Of a DNA stretch of 36,983 nt, positions 17,225 to 24,362 are shown one piece after another. The position numbers and the translations under genes were made by a program. This DNA is from an uncultured Verrucomicrobiales bacterium (GTDB lineage Bacteria > Verrucomicrobiota > Verrucomicrobiia > Verrucomicrobiales > Akkermansiaceae). The stretch is taken from contig CALFSW010000055.1 of assembly GCA_937916505.1 (NCBI GenBank), positions 1-36,983 of the forward strand, read 5' to 3'. The notes beneath the pieces were generated by a model. It ran no database searches. It saw only the letters and a list, made by a program, of their open reading frames with translations, and was not told the DNA's origin. The first letter of the stretch is position 1; each line of letters opens with the position of its first letter.

Positions 17225-18433
17225 ATGAAGGAATTGAAAGATGGAATCCGGTCTCTGGTGCGTATTGATTTTCGCGGGCACGTTCACAAGCAATTCCGAG
17301 GAACCGATTCGGACAAACGCTTCGCCACCGAGGTTGCCGTTCTGAAAGCGCTGGAGGATCGTGGTGCCACCAATGTCCCCAGGCTGGTGAGCCACGATCC
17401 TGAAACACTCACTCTGGTCACAACGAACTGCGGCGCCCCCGCACCTTTGGTGACGGAGGAAAAAGCGCGCGCGCTTTTCCAGGAACTCGAAGACAACTAT
17501 GGCATCAGGCACGACGATCCCGAACCACGGAATGTCACCTATTCACAGCAGTTGGGGAAGTTTTGCCTGATCGACTTCGAGTTGTCGGAGATCCTCCCGA
17601 TGCCGACCTCCGTCAAAACCGCGAAAACCGACGTCCTTCGTGCCACCTGGGCGGCCTCCAGTGTCAAAGGAGCGAAGCACGTCGCCAACGACGACGCTTT
17701 CCTCGCTCTCACCGTCAATCCCGAATCGACCGACGCCCTGCCCAAGTCGGGGGAAATTCTCCTCGATCCCTCCCACCTTGTCCTTGCGGTTTCCGATGGC
17801 ATGGGGGGACGCGATGCCGGGGAGTTTGCCTCACGACTCCTGATGTCGCGTATTCGCAAGGAAGCAGCCGATCTTTATGACAAACTCGGAACGGAAGAGG
17901 ACGCTCAATCGGCACTCGACGATCTCCTCCGCCAGTGCCACCACGATGTCACCGGGCTCGCAGAACAAAATGGCAACACCGAGGGCATGGGGGCAACGCT
18001 GACCATGGCTTGGATCAGCCACGAGCGACTTTTTTGGGCTCATATCGGCGATTCGCGTCTTTACCTCATCAATGACGCAGGAGTTCAGCAACTCACCAAA
18101 GATGATTGCCGCGCCTGGTGGCAGTGGCAGCGGGGCGATATCACCGAATTTTCCTACCGGTCCCATCCCAGAAAATCGGTCCTGAGCGATGTTTTGGGCG
18201 GAGGCAAGCACGAGCCATTTCCTAAAACCGGGTCACTTCCTCTTCAGGATTCGCAACGACTGATGATTTGTTCGGATGGAATCATGGACGGGCTTTGGGA
18301 AAAAACGATCCACGAAATGCTCGCCGAGGAAATCCCGGTCGCTGAAACCGTCAAGAAGATGAGCGACCGGGCGATCGCAAACGATGATCGCGATGACACC
18401 ACCATAATCGTCGCCCAAATCGCACGCGTTTAA
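17225..18433 (+). CDS. Small protein kinase-like domain fused to PP2C phosphatase
   Basis: A 402-residue cytoplasmic protein with two opposing signalling domains. Residues 1-125 form a very compact kinase-like domain: VHK (Lys22, candidate ATP lysine), FATEVAVL (Glu36), HDDPEPRN (96-103, an HxDxxxxN catalytic loop) and LIDFE (Asp117, DFE in place of DFG). The short spacing resembles Bud32/RIO-type small kinases rather than Hanks kinases. Residues 145-400 are a PP2C/PPM phosphatase: KHVANDDAF (151-159), VSDGMGGRDAGE (189-200), GMGATL, IGDSRLYLI (274-282), CSDGIMDGL (349-357) and DDTTIIVAQ (390-398), with metal-binding aspartates present. The start at 17225 is preferred; ATG 17117 is also open but adds a cysteine-containing leader of low plausibility and would leave almost no promoter space facing rapA. 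The targets are unknown. Confidence 0.85.
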   Translation: MKELKDGIRSLVRIDFRGHVHKQFRGTDSDKRFATEVAVLKALEDRGATNVPRLVSHDPETLTLVTTNCGAPAPLVTEEKARALFQELEDNYGIRHDDPEPRNVTYSQQLGKFCLIDFELSEILPMPTSVKTAKTDVLRATWAASSVKGAKHVANDDAFLALTVNPESTDALPKSGEILLDPSHLVLAVSDGMGGRDAGEFASRLLMSRIRKEAADLYDKLGTEEDAQSALDDLLRQCHHDVTGLAEQNGNTEGMGATLTMAWISHERLFWAHIGDSRLYLINDAGVQQLTKDDCRAWWQWQRGDITEFSYRSHPRKSVLSDVLGGGKHEPFPKTGSLPLQDSQRLMICSDGIMDGLWEKTIHEMLAEEIPVAETVKKMSDRAIANDDRDDTTIIVAQIARV

Positions 18434-18442
18434 GTGAAAACT

Positions 18443-18458
18443 TGGCATGCCAAGTGCT
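18443..18458 (+). promoter_or_regulatory. Candidate sigma-54 promoter of glnII
   Basis: TGGCATGCCAAGTGCT has the -24 GG (18444-18445) and -12 GC (18456-18457) in the exact spacing of the sigma-54 consensus TGGCAC-N5-TTGCW, with two mismatches. It lies about 100 bp upstream of a glutamine synthetase start, a classic nitrogen-regulated target. The left part is also a perfect 14-bp palindrome, CTTGGCATGCCAAG (18441-18454), so an operator function is an alternative. Confidence 0.5.
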
Positions 18459-18481
18459 TTTTCATCTTAAGGATTTGCCTT

Positions 18482-18504
18482 GAGGTTGATTATAATCAAG
18501 CCTC
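18482..18504. promoter_or_regulatory. Perfect palindrome containing TATAAT upstream of glnII
   Basis: TTGATTATAATCAA (18486-18499) is its own reverse complement and includes a consensus -10 hexamer TATAAT (18491-18496). Flanking GAGG and CCTC extend the symmetry with one unpaired base. No good -35 box is found 16-18 bases upstream, so this may be a repressor or activator site, or an activator-dependent promoter, about 55 bp before the start codon. Confidence 0.45.
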
Positions 18505-18554
18505 GCCGCGATCCAAAACTGAAAGCGCAAATTCCAAGCAAACAAATCAGACCA

Positions 18555-19565
18555 ATGGCTAAATACCGACTCGATTACATCTGGCTGGACGGCTACACGC
18601 CCGTTCCTAATCTCCGTACGAAATGCTGCATCAAGGAATTTGATGTCTTCCCCTCCCTCGAACAGCTTCCTGAGTGGGGCTTCGACGGCTCCTCAACCCA
18701 ACAGGCTGAAGGTGGCGACTCCGACTGCGTGCTCAAGCCCGTGGCCCTCTATCCGGACGGTACCCGCGAGAATGGCATCCTTGTCATGTGTGAGGTCATG
18801 CTCCCGGACGGCACCCCTCACCACTCGAACGCACGCGCAGGCATCCTCGATGATCCCAATGCATGGTTTGGATTTGAGCAGGAATATTTCCTCGAAAAAG
18901 ACGGCAATATCCTTGGTTTCCCGAAGGGTGGCTACCCCGAGCCCCAGGGCGCCTACTATTGCGGTGTCGGCTATAAGAACGTTGGCGACATTGGCCGCGC
19001 GATTGTGGACGAGCACCTCGACCTCTGTCTCTATGCCGGTATCAATCACGAAGGCATCAATGCCGAGGTGGCCATGGGCCAATGGGAATTCCAGGTTTTT
19101 GGAAAAGGATCCAAGCGGGCCGCCGACCAGATCTGGGTCGCCCGTTTCCTTCTTGAACGCCTCTGCGAAGAATATGCCGTCAATGTGAACTACCATTGCA
19201 AGCCCCTCAAGGGCGACTGGAACGGTTCGGGGATGCACGCAAACTTCTCCACCGAAAAACTCCGAAAAGAAGGAGGAAAAGAATACTTCGACAAGCTCAT
19301 GTCTGCCTTCGAGAAGTTCACCATGGAGCACATCGCTGTTTATGGTCCCGACAACGACCAACGCCTCACCGGCCTTCACGAGACCCAGTCCATTGACAAA
19401 TTCTCATGGGGAATTGCCGACCGTGGTGCTTCCATCCGTGTCCCCCACGCATTCGCCAAGAACGATTGGAAGGGATACCTTGAAGACCGTCGTCCAAACT
19501 CCCAGGGTGACCCCTACGCCATCGCAAGCCGCATCCTCGCGACCATCGCCGAGGCAGACGCCTAA
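18555..19565 (+). CDS. glnII: Glutamine synthetase type II
   Basis: Glutamine synthetase makes glutamine from glutamate, ammonia and ATP in the cytoplasm. The 336-residue length and motifs match the GSII (eukaryotic-type) family, not the roughly 470-residue GSI: the N-terminal LDYIWLDGYTPVPNLRTK, WGFDGSSTQQAEGGDSDCVL (metal/ATP region), FGFEQEYF, NGSGMHANFST and DRGASIRVP. The start is ATG 18555 (MAKYRLDYIW); codons upstream to 18480 overlap the promoter palindrome and look non-coding. GSII is not regulated by adenylylation at the GSI tyrosine, so control is probably transcriptional, in line with the sigma-54-like site upstream. It is followed by a terminator, so it appears to be monocistronic. 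Confidence 0.96.
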   Translation: MAKYRLDYIWLDGYTPVPNLRTKCCIKEFDVFPSLEQLPEWGFDGSSTQQAEGGDSDCVLKPVALYPDGTRENGILVMCEVMLPDGTPHHSNARAGILDDPNAWFGFEQEYFLEKDGNILGFPKGGYPEPQGAYYCGVGYKNVGDIGRAIVDEHLDLCLYAGINHEGINAEVAMGQWEFQVFGKGSKRAADQIWVARFLLERLCEEYAVNVNYHCKPLKGDWNGSGMHANFSTEKLRKEGGKEYFDKLMSAFEKFTMEHIAVYGPDNDQRLTGLHETQSIDKFSWGIADRGASIRVPHAFAKNDWKGYLEDRRPNSQGDPYAIASRILATIAEADA

Positions 19566-19590
19566 ACCGGCTCCGGTTTCTCACTTTCAA

Positions 19591-19622
19591 AACGGTCACT
19601 GGTTCGCCAGTGGCCGTTTTTT
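19591..19622 (+). terminator. Intrinsic terminator of glnII
   Basis: AACGGTCACTGG, loop TTCG, CCAGTGGCCGTT, then a run of T (19617-19622). The stem has 11 Watson-Crick pairs plus one G-T pair, starting 26 bases after the glnII stop. Confidence 0.85.
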
Positions 19623-19664
19623 ACGGCCCTGCAAGATCCAACAACAACTCCACGTTTTGCTCCC

Positions 19665-20687
19665 ATGCTCATTCGCTCTCTTTTCTTCCTCCTTCTTACT
19701 CCCGCCCTCCTTGCTGAAGGGCAGCATTACAAATACCAGGTTCGCGCCAGCAAGATCGACTCCCGGGTCAAATCCTACCCCGAAATTGGTTTTGTCCTTG
19801 CAGACTCAAAAGGCAAACCGCAGGACATTCAAAATGCCAGCGTCGATACCCGCGTCCCGGCAAAAGGCCGCCTTGCCATCTGGCTGATGGCACCCAAGCA
19901 GGAACTGATGGATCGTATGAATTCCTATGGCATCCATGCCATTCAGGTCCACTACGCCCGCCAGTGGTTCGGCAAATGTTGCCAGCAACGCCCCGTCTCC
20001 GAACATTGCCGGGGAAACATGCGCCTCGAAGCCGCCACCGGCGAAGATCATAGTGATGAAGCCGCCATCGCCAAACCGGACAGTATCAAGGGACGGGCCT
20101 TTGAATTTGTGAAACATCTCTCCCAAGTGAACCCCGAAGGGAAATGGCAGCAATTCCTCAATCAGGACAAGAGCGACCTCGATTGGGAAAAAGTCATTCT
20201 GACAGGAGCTTCCCATGGCGCCACCACCGCCTCCCGCCTCGCCAAACACACCAAAGTGGCACGTCTTGTCGCCTTTTGCGGCCCTCGCGATCAATACCAG
20301 TCCTGGCAATCGCTCCCCTCGGCCACACCCAAAAACCGCTACTTCGGCTTCAGCCACGTCGAGGACATGGGCTGGGCCGAATTCCACTACCAGCGGTCCT
20401 GGGAAATGCTGGGCCTTCATCAATTCGGCCCCATCGTCAATGTCGACCAGTCCAAAGCTCCCTACGGAAATACCCGTCGCCTCATCACCAATTTCGAGGT
20501 GAAGGGGAACGCAGGTCACGCCCACAGCTCGGTCACCCCTGGCAACCGCTCATTCAAAAACAAAAATGGCACCTACAGGCACGAACCCGTATGGCGCTAT
20601 CTGTTCACTCATCCGGTCGACAAAGCAGGCAAGGCCTTTCCCTCCACCAACGCTGCTAAAAAAATCAAACCGCAAAAGGTTAAATAA
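19665..20687 (+). CDS. Secreted alpha/beta hydrolase
   Basis: A 340-residue protein with an N-terminal signal peptide (about 1-17, LLLTPALLA) and an alpha/beta-hydrolase nucleophile elbow ILTGASHGATTASRLA (GxSxG at 181-185, Ser183). A candidate catalytic histidine lies in KGNAGHAHSSV (His285 or His287). Four cysteines at 105-115 (KCC...HC) could form disulfides in the periplasm. The core FCGPRDQYQSWQ and FGFSHVEDMGWAEFHYQRSW resembles uncharacterised secreted hydrolases; I cannot name the substrate. It lies between the glnII terminator and sufT, the latter 47 bp downstream in the same direction. Confidence 0.8.
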   Translation: MLIRSLFFLLLTPALLAEGQHYKYQVRASKIDSRVKSYPEIGFVLADSKGKPQDIQNASVDTRVPAKGRLAIWLMAPKQELMDRMNSYGIHAIQVHYARQWFGKCCQQRPVSEHCRGNMRLEAATGEDHSDEAAIAKPDSIKGRAFEFVKHLSQVNPEGKWQQFLNQDKSDLDWEKVILTGASHGATTASRLAKHTKVARLVAFCGPRDQYQSWQSLPSATPKNRYFGFSHVEDMGWAEFHYQRSWEMLGLHQFGPIVNVDQSKAPYGNTRRLITNFEVKGNAGHAHSSVTPGNRSFKNKNGTYRHEPVWRYLFTHPVDKAGKAFPSTNAAKKIKPQKVK

Positions 20688-20734
20688 ACCGTTGCGCACT
20701 GCGCTCGTTCAACGAATCTTCGGCATACAAAGCC

Positions 20735-21280
20735 ATGCACGAAGAAGTCAGCCTTACCCGCGAAGTCGACGCGATCCAAATTCCCTCCGGGGACACCATG
20801 ACCCTGCCCGCCGGAACTCCGGTCGTCATCACCCAAACCCTCGGAGGAACCTACACCGTAGCCACCTCGGCAGGCCTCGCCCGCATCTCCTCGAGTGACG
20901 CCGACGCCCTCGGCGTTGATCCGAACGAAAAAGTAGAGAAGCAGGCCGAAGCGGACCGCCTTGCCGATGCCACTCTCGAAGAGCAGGTGTGGCATCAGAT
21001 GAAGCAGGTCTTCGATCCGGAAATCCCGGTGGACATCGTAAACCTCGGCCTCGTCTATGACTGCGCCCTTTCTGAAGTCGATGAAGGCACCGACGTGGAT
21101 GTGAAAATGACTCTGACCGCACCCGGCTGCGGAATGGGGCCGGTCATCGCAGCCGATGCCCAGGCCCGCATCATGTCACTGAGCGAAGTGAACGAAGCCC
21201 GTGTCGAACTCGTTTGGGATCCGCCCTGGAATCAGGACATGATTTCCGAAGAAGGAAAAATGAAGTTGGGGATGATGTAA
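20735..21280 (+). CDS. sufT: Iron-sulfur cluster maturation factor SufT
   Basis: SufT proteins support Fe-S cluster maturation alongside the SUF machinery. The N-terminal part (1-75) has the SufT-specific pattern REVDAIQIPSGDTMTLPAG and VVITQTLGGTYTVAT. The C-terminal MIP18/DUF59 domain (about 82-170) shows FDPEIPVDIVNLGLVYD and LTAPGCGMG with the conserved cysteine (about 133). The 181-residue length is normal. No sufB, sufC, sufD or sufS lies within the window, so the gene is detached from the usual cluster. It may be cotranscribed with the upstream hydrolase. It converges on the YfbK-like gene with a 7-bp gap. Confidence 0.93.
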   Translation: MHEEVSLTREVDAIQIPSGDTMTLPAGTPVVITQTLGGTYTVATSAGLARISSSDADALGVDPNEKVEKQAEADRLADATLEEQVWHQMKQVFDPEIPVDIVNLGLVYDCALSEVDEGTDVDVKMTLTAPGCGMGPVIAADAQARIMSLSEVNEARVELVWDPPWNQDMISEEGKMKLGMM

Positions 21281-21287
21281 TCTCCCT

Positions 21288-22448
21288 TTATTTCTTCAAC
21301 GATTCCTCACTGATTAAAATCATGTCGAGCGCGTAGCGCGTCTGCTCGTCCGTGATTTTGGATAGAAGATTCCGGGCTGCCTTCGAGAGAGTTCGCAGGG
21401 TTTCCCGATCACGTGAATCGGAAGCCCCCCATTTCGCAAACCCTGCCAAAGTCCGGGCCGTTTTAAAATCTATTGAAACCGCTTCCTCATCACGGGGAGT
21501 GGTCCCAATGGGCAGATATCCTTCGCTTTCATCTGCCGTCTTTAAGTCCACCGAACCGACTTGTCCCTCACCTTCCTGAAAATCCACCTCGTAAAGAAAG
21601 GTCCGGGCCGCTTCCAGGACTCCTGTCCGGGGAAGTGCGGCTTCAGATTCACCACTTGAACCCAAAAGACGGGCCGAAGCGACACGATCAGAATTGAAAT
21701 TCAAGGTCGCTTCCAGCGGGATCTTCTTCCCGTCCATTGGCCGGAGGCTCACAAGTAAAAGGGAGCGGTCAACATTCCACCGACAAGGACCAAGCTCGGA
21801 ATAAACTCCCACTCCTCCCACCGTGACCTTTGGCTCTGAGATGATTTGGGCCGCATTGACCCAGGTTTCGATCTTGAAACGATCCCTCGATGGGAGTTCA
21901 CCATCTCGATTGAGAGATTTCTCCACAAACGAGGGATCCACGGACTTAATGAAAAGAGGAAGCACTACCGATGAACCGATTCGTGAGTCTATCGCTTCCG
22001 AAGGATTCTCTTCCCCCTGATTTTCGATGACAGTCCCGGAAGGCCGTGCACTTCCACCGCGGTTGGCAGCGTCCCCCTTGCCGGGTGTGATCGGGTGACT
22101 GCTCCCGAGTTTCGACAGTCCGACAAATCCAGCGACCACTGCGGCGGCAACGCCAAGCACCACCATCATGGACTGTCGGCGTGACTTCTTCCGGTGCTCC
22201 AGCACCAAAACATCGGCATCGGGACGATGGCCGGCCTTGAGAATTTCAGCGCGACGATCATCCCCGAGCGAGAGAACCTCTCCGCGCAGAGTCTCTCTCA
22301 AAAGCCCCCCCAAAGAAGTAATGGCCGCACTTTCCCTGGCAAGGACCTTGTCCGAAGCGAGAGCAGAAGCCACCGCCGCGGAATCGGACTCGCTGAGTTC
22401 TCCAAGCGCAAATGCCGTTAAAGCGGGATCGTCGGGCGTGATTTTCAT
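21288..22448 (-). CDS. YfbK-like membrane protein lacking a VWA domain (putative sigma-factor partner)
   Basis: A 386-residue protein. Residues 1-60 resemble the short N-terminal segment of anti-sigma-like proteins (DDPALTAFALGELSESD), residues 94-112 form one membrane segment, and the rest is periplasmic. Residues 160-260 match the N-terminal flank of YfbK-type proteins (SFVEKSLNRDGELPSRDRFKIE, then PCRWNVDRSLLLVSL) and run straight into a segment like the C-terminal DUF3520 domain (LNFNSDRVASARLLG, FLYEVDF). The roughly 180-residue von Willebrand A domain that normally lies between them is absent. The start at ATG 22448, 4 bases after the sigma-factor stop, is chosen because family similarity begins there. 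Co-transcription with an ECF sigma factor suggests an anti-sigma role; this is inference. No zinc-binding motif is seen. Confidence 0.75.
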   Translation of the reverse strand: MKITPDDPALTAFALGELSESDSAAVASALASDKVLARESAAITSLGGLLRETLRGEVLSLGDDRRAEILKAGHRPDADVLVLEHRKKSRRQSMMVVLGVAAAVVAGFVGLSKLGSSHPITPGKGDAANRGGSARPSGTVIENQGEENPSEAIDSRIGSSVVLPLFIKSVDPSFVEKSLNRDGELPSRDRFKIETWVNAAQIISEPKVTVGGVGVYSELGPCRWNVDRSLLLVSLRPMDGKKIPLEATLNFNSDRVASARLLGSSGESEAALPRTGVLEAARTFLYEVDFQEGEGQVGSVDLKTADESEGYLPIGTTPRDEEAVSIDFKTARTLAGFAKWGASDSRDRETLRTLSKAARNLLSKITDEQTRYALDMILISEESLKK

Positions 22449-22452
22449 AACG

Positions 22453-23007
22453 TTAAGCAGTTTGGGGGGTGAGATTTTGGACGAGGTCATCCGGTAAAAA
22501 TGTCCGTAGCCTTTTGAGGCCGGTGTGTAAGAGGAAGCCCACATTGCCCGAGCTAAGATTCGTGACTTCACTAATCTCTCCGTAGCTCAGGCCTTGTTCG
22601 AATTTCAAAAGAATGACCTCCCGCTGATTTTCAGAGAGACGGGCCAGAGCCTCGTGAACCTGGGAGACACGCTCCTGAAGGTCAGCTCGCTCCGAAGGAG
22701 TCCTCCGATTGGAGGGAACACGAGCCATTTGCCCGTCTTCAAGACCAACGATCCTTTTTTCTTTGCGAATCACATCGAGAGCACGATTCCGGCATACCGT
22801 AAAAAGCCACGCTTTCAAACCTCCGCTCACCTTGTCGATGTCCTGTTGATAAAGCCGTATGAAGGTATCCTGAACGACATCGCGGGCACGTTCGACATCA
22901 TGTAAAAAGGTCGTGGCGTAGCCGATCAGAGGGGACTCATACTTGATGAGTGCCTTTTTCACGAAGTCGTCCCGCGTGGTGACCATATTCTTACTGCCTT
23001 TCGCCAT
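22453..23007 (-). CDS. ECF-type RNA polymerase sigma factor
   Basis: A 184-residue sigma-70 family protein with only regions 2 and 4. Region 2 includes YATTFLHDVERARDVVQDTF and AWLFTVCRNRALDVIRKEKR; region 4 includes LSENQREVILLKFEQGLSYG and a helix-turn-helix (EISEVTNLSSGNVGFLLHTG). ATG 23007 is the longest start; ATG 22986 (MVTTRDDF) has AAAGG about 10 bases upstream and may be the real one. It precedes the YfbK-like gene by 4 bp, so the two form an operon, a pairing found in Verrucomicrobiota and Planctomycetota. It probably responds to an envelope signal via that membrane partner. The promoter it recognises is not evident. Confidence 0.93.
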   Translation of the reverse strand: MAKGSKNMVTTRDDFVKKALIKYESPLIGYATTFLHDVERARDVVQDTFIRLYQQDIDKVSGGLKAWLFTVCRNRALDVIRKEKRIVGLEDGQMARVPSNRRTPSERADLQERVSQVHEALARLSENQREVILLKFEQGLSYGEISEVTNLSSGNVGFLLHTGLKRLRTFLPDDLVQNLTPQTA

Positions 23008-23168
23008 TAAGGTGATTTGTAATGCAGGAACGTCTATCCCGCGACGTCTCTTAGATCGATTTAGTATTTAATCTCGCTTGGTTGTTCTCTCGGAATGGAA
23101 GCCAATCCAATAACACCCCTTACTTTTTGGAATACTGAAAACTTTATCAACAAATCTTAAAAATAAAG

Positions 23169-23196
23169 TTGACCATTCCATCCACAAAACCATAAT
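23169..23196 (+). promoter_or_regulatory. Candidate sigma-70 promoter for the LysM gene
   Basis: TTGACC (23169-23174) and CATAAT (23191-23196) are separated by 16 bases. The ATG at 23209 is only 12 bases after the -10 box, so the mRNA would have a leader of about 6 bases. Confidence 0.5.
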
Positions 23197-23208
23197 ATCT
23201 CCTCCGTT

Positions 23209-24129
23209 ATGAAGGTTCTCTCTCTCACTTCAACGCTCCTTACGGCAATCTCTCTCTCGGCGCTGGGCCAACCTGCCTCAGCTCTCCTTTCCCGGATTTC
23301 TCTCAAGGAAAAGCAGCTCGTTGAAATTCAAAAAGAACTCGCCGATCTTCGCGGTCAATTGAATCAACCCCGCAGCGGTTCCTACATCGTCAAAACCGGC
23401 GACACCGTTCTCTCGATTGCCCGCCGCCACAATGTTTCGGCCAACGAAATCAAGAAGTGGAACAAGATTTCGGACCCTACCAAGCTGGGGATCGGGGCAA
23501 AACTCATCGTCTCCGGAACATCCAAAGCTTCGATTGCCGAAACGCCCAAGATTTCCGCTCCAACCGGGACAACACATAATTATGTCGTGAGAAAGGGGGA
23601 CACATTTTATTCCATTGCCCGTCTTCATAAGCTCACCGTTACAAATCTTCGCGCTCTCAATCCCGACGTGAGCACCCATCTCATTTCTCCAGGACAAACT
23701 CTTCAAGTCACCGGGAAACATGATGTTGCGACAAAAAGCAGGACCGACAAGCCTATCACAATCGTCAAAGAGAGTAAAATCGCCGCGGTTCAACCAATTG
23801 CTGGCAAATCGGCACCCAAAAAGACTTCAACTGCAACCACCCTTGCAAACAAAACTACAGACCCGGCTCCCAAAAGGGAGACCGTGGCTGTGGTGAAGAA
23901 AAACGATAAAGTCGCCATCTCAACTCCCCCCGCCCCGCCGGTGATCGAAGAGAAGAAGCCGGCTCCTGCCTCTTCAGTCGCTTCAATCATTCTCACCGAT
24001 GAGACGACCTTCGATGCATTTGCCAGTAAGCATGGCACCAGCACAGATCAGCTCAATGCTCTGAACGGCTGGAATTTGCCCAAAGCAACGGTCCTGGCCC
24101 GCGGATCCGAGATCTTCGTGCCTCAGTAA
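23209..24129 (+). CDS. Secreted LysM-repeat protein
   Basis: A 306-residue exported protein, probably bound to peptidoglycan. It has a signal peptide (about 1-20, ending LSALGQ), a short coiled coil (about 32-52, LKEKQLVEIQKELADLRGQL), two clear LysM domains (58-102, YIVKTGDTVLSIARRHNV; 124-167, YVVRKGDTFYSIARLHKL) and a divergent third at the C-terminus (261-305, TFDAFASKHGTSTDQLNALN). A lysine-, threonine- and proline-rich linker of about 90 residues joins the second and third. There is no catalytic domain, so it is likely a structural or scaffold protein. It diverges from the ECF sigma operon, with 200 bp between, and could belong to its regulon, which is speculative. Confidence 0.9.
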   Translation: MKVLSLTSTLLTAISLSALGQPASALLSRISLKEKQLVEIQKELADLRGQLNQPRSGSYIVKTGDTVLSIARRHNVSANEIKKWNKISDPTKLGIGAKLIVSGTSKASIAETPKISAPTGTTHNYVVRKGDTFYSIARLHKLTVTNLRALNPDVSTHLISPGQTLQVTGKHDVATKSRTDKPITIVKESKIAAVQPIAGKSAPKKTSTATTLANKTTDPAPKRETVAVVKKNDKVAISTPPAPPVIEEKKPAPASSVASIILTDETTFDAFASKHGTSTDQLNALNGWNLPKATVLARGSEIFVPQ

Positions 24130-24169
24130 GATCATTCATAACACCCCCTTTTCTAAGGCAAGGCAGGGC

Positions 24170-24205
24170 GATACCCGGTGATTTTTTCGGAAGTCACCGG
24201 GTATC
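24170..24205. repeat. Perfect 12-bp inverted repeat after the LysM gene
   Basis: GATACCCGGTGA (24170-24181) and TCACCGGGTATC (24194-24205) enclose a 12-base loop. It lies 40 bp after the LysM stop. No T-run follows on the plus strand, so termination would be atypical. Confidence 0.7.
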
Positions 24206-24296
24206 CATGTCTACTGGTATCGGGTCGAAGAAGCAAAAAGCCGGATAAAAGATCTCTCAATGTGAGTCACGACAACATCAGTCGTGCCCCTGGTTT

Positions 24297-24329
24297 CAAA
24301 AAGAGCAGATCACATGGGTTCTCTTTTTG
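24297..24329. terminator. Possible weak bidirectional terminator between convergent genes
   Basis: CAAAAAGAG (24297-24305) pairs with CTCTTTTTG (24321-24329) around a 15-base loop, between the converging LysM and lactonase-like genes. The stem is AT-rich, so efficiency is doubtful. A 6-bp hairpin, CACGAC/GTCGTG (24268-24286), lies just upstream. Confidence 0.35.
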
Positions 24330-24362
24330 TGCCTTTCCCTCGCGTCTGGGCCTTCTCCAGGA

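Noticed and set aside
18443-18458. CTTGGCATGCCAAG as a purely random palindrome or restriction site
   Set aside because: Its position before glnII and the exact sigma-54 spacing make a regulatory reading more likely; it was therefore reported.
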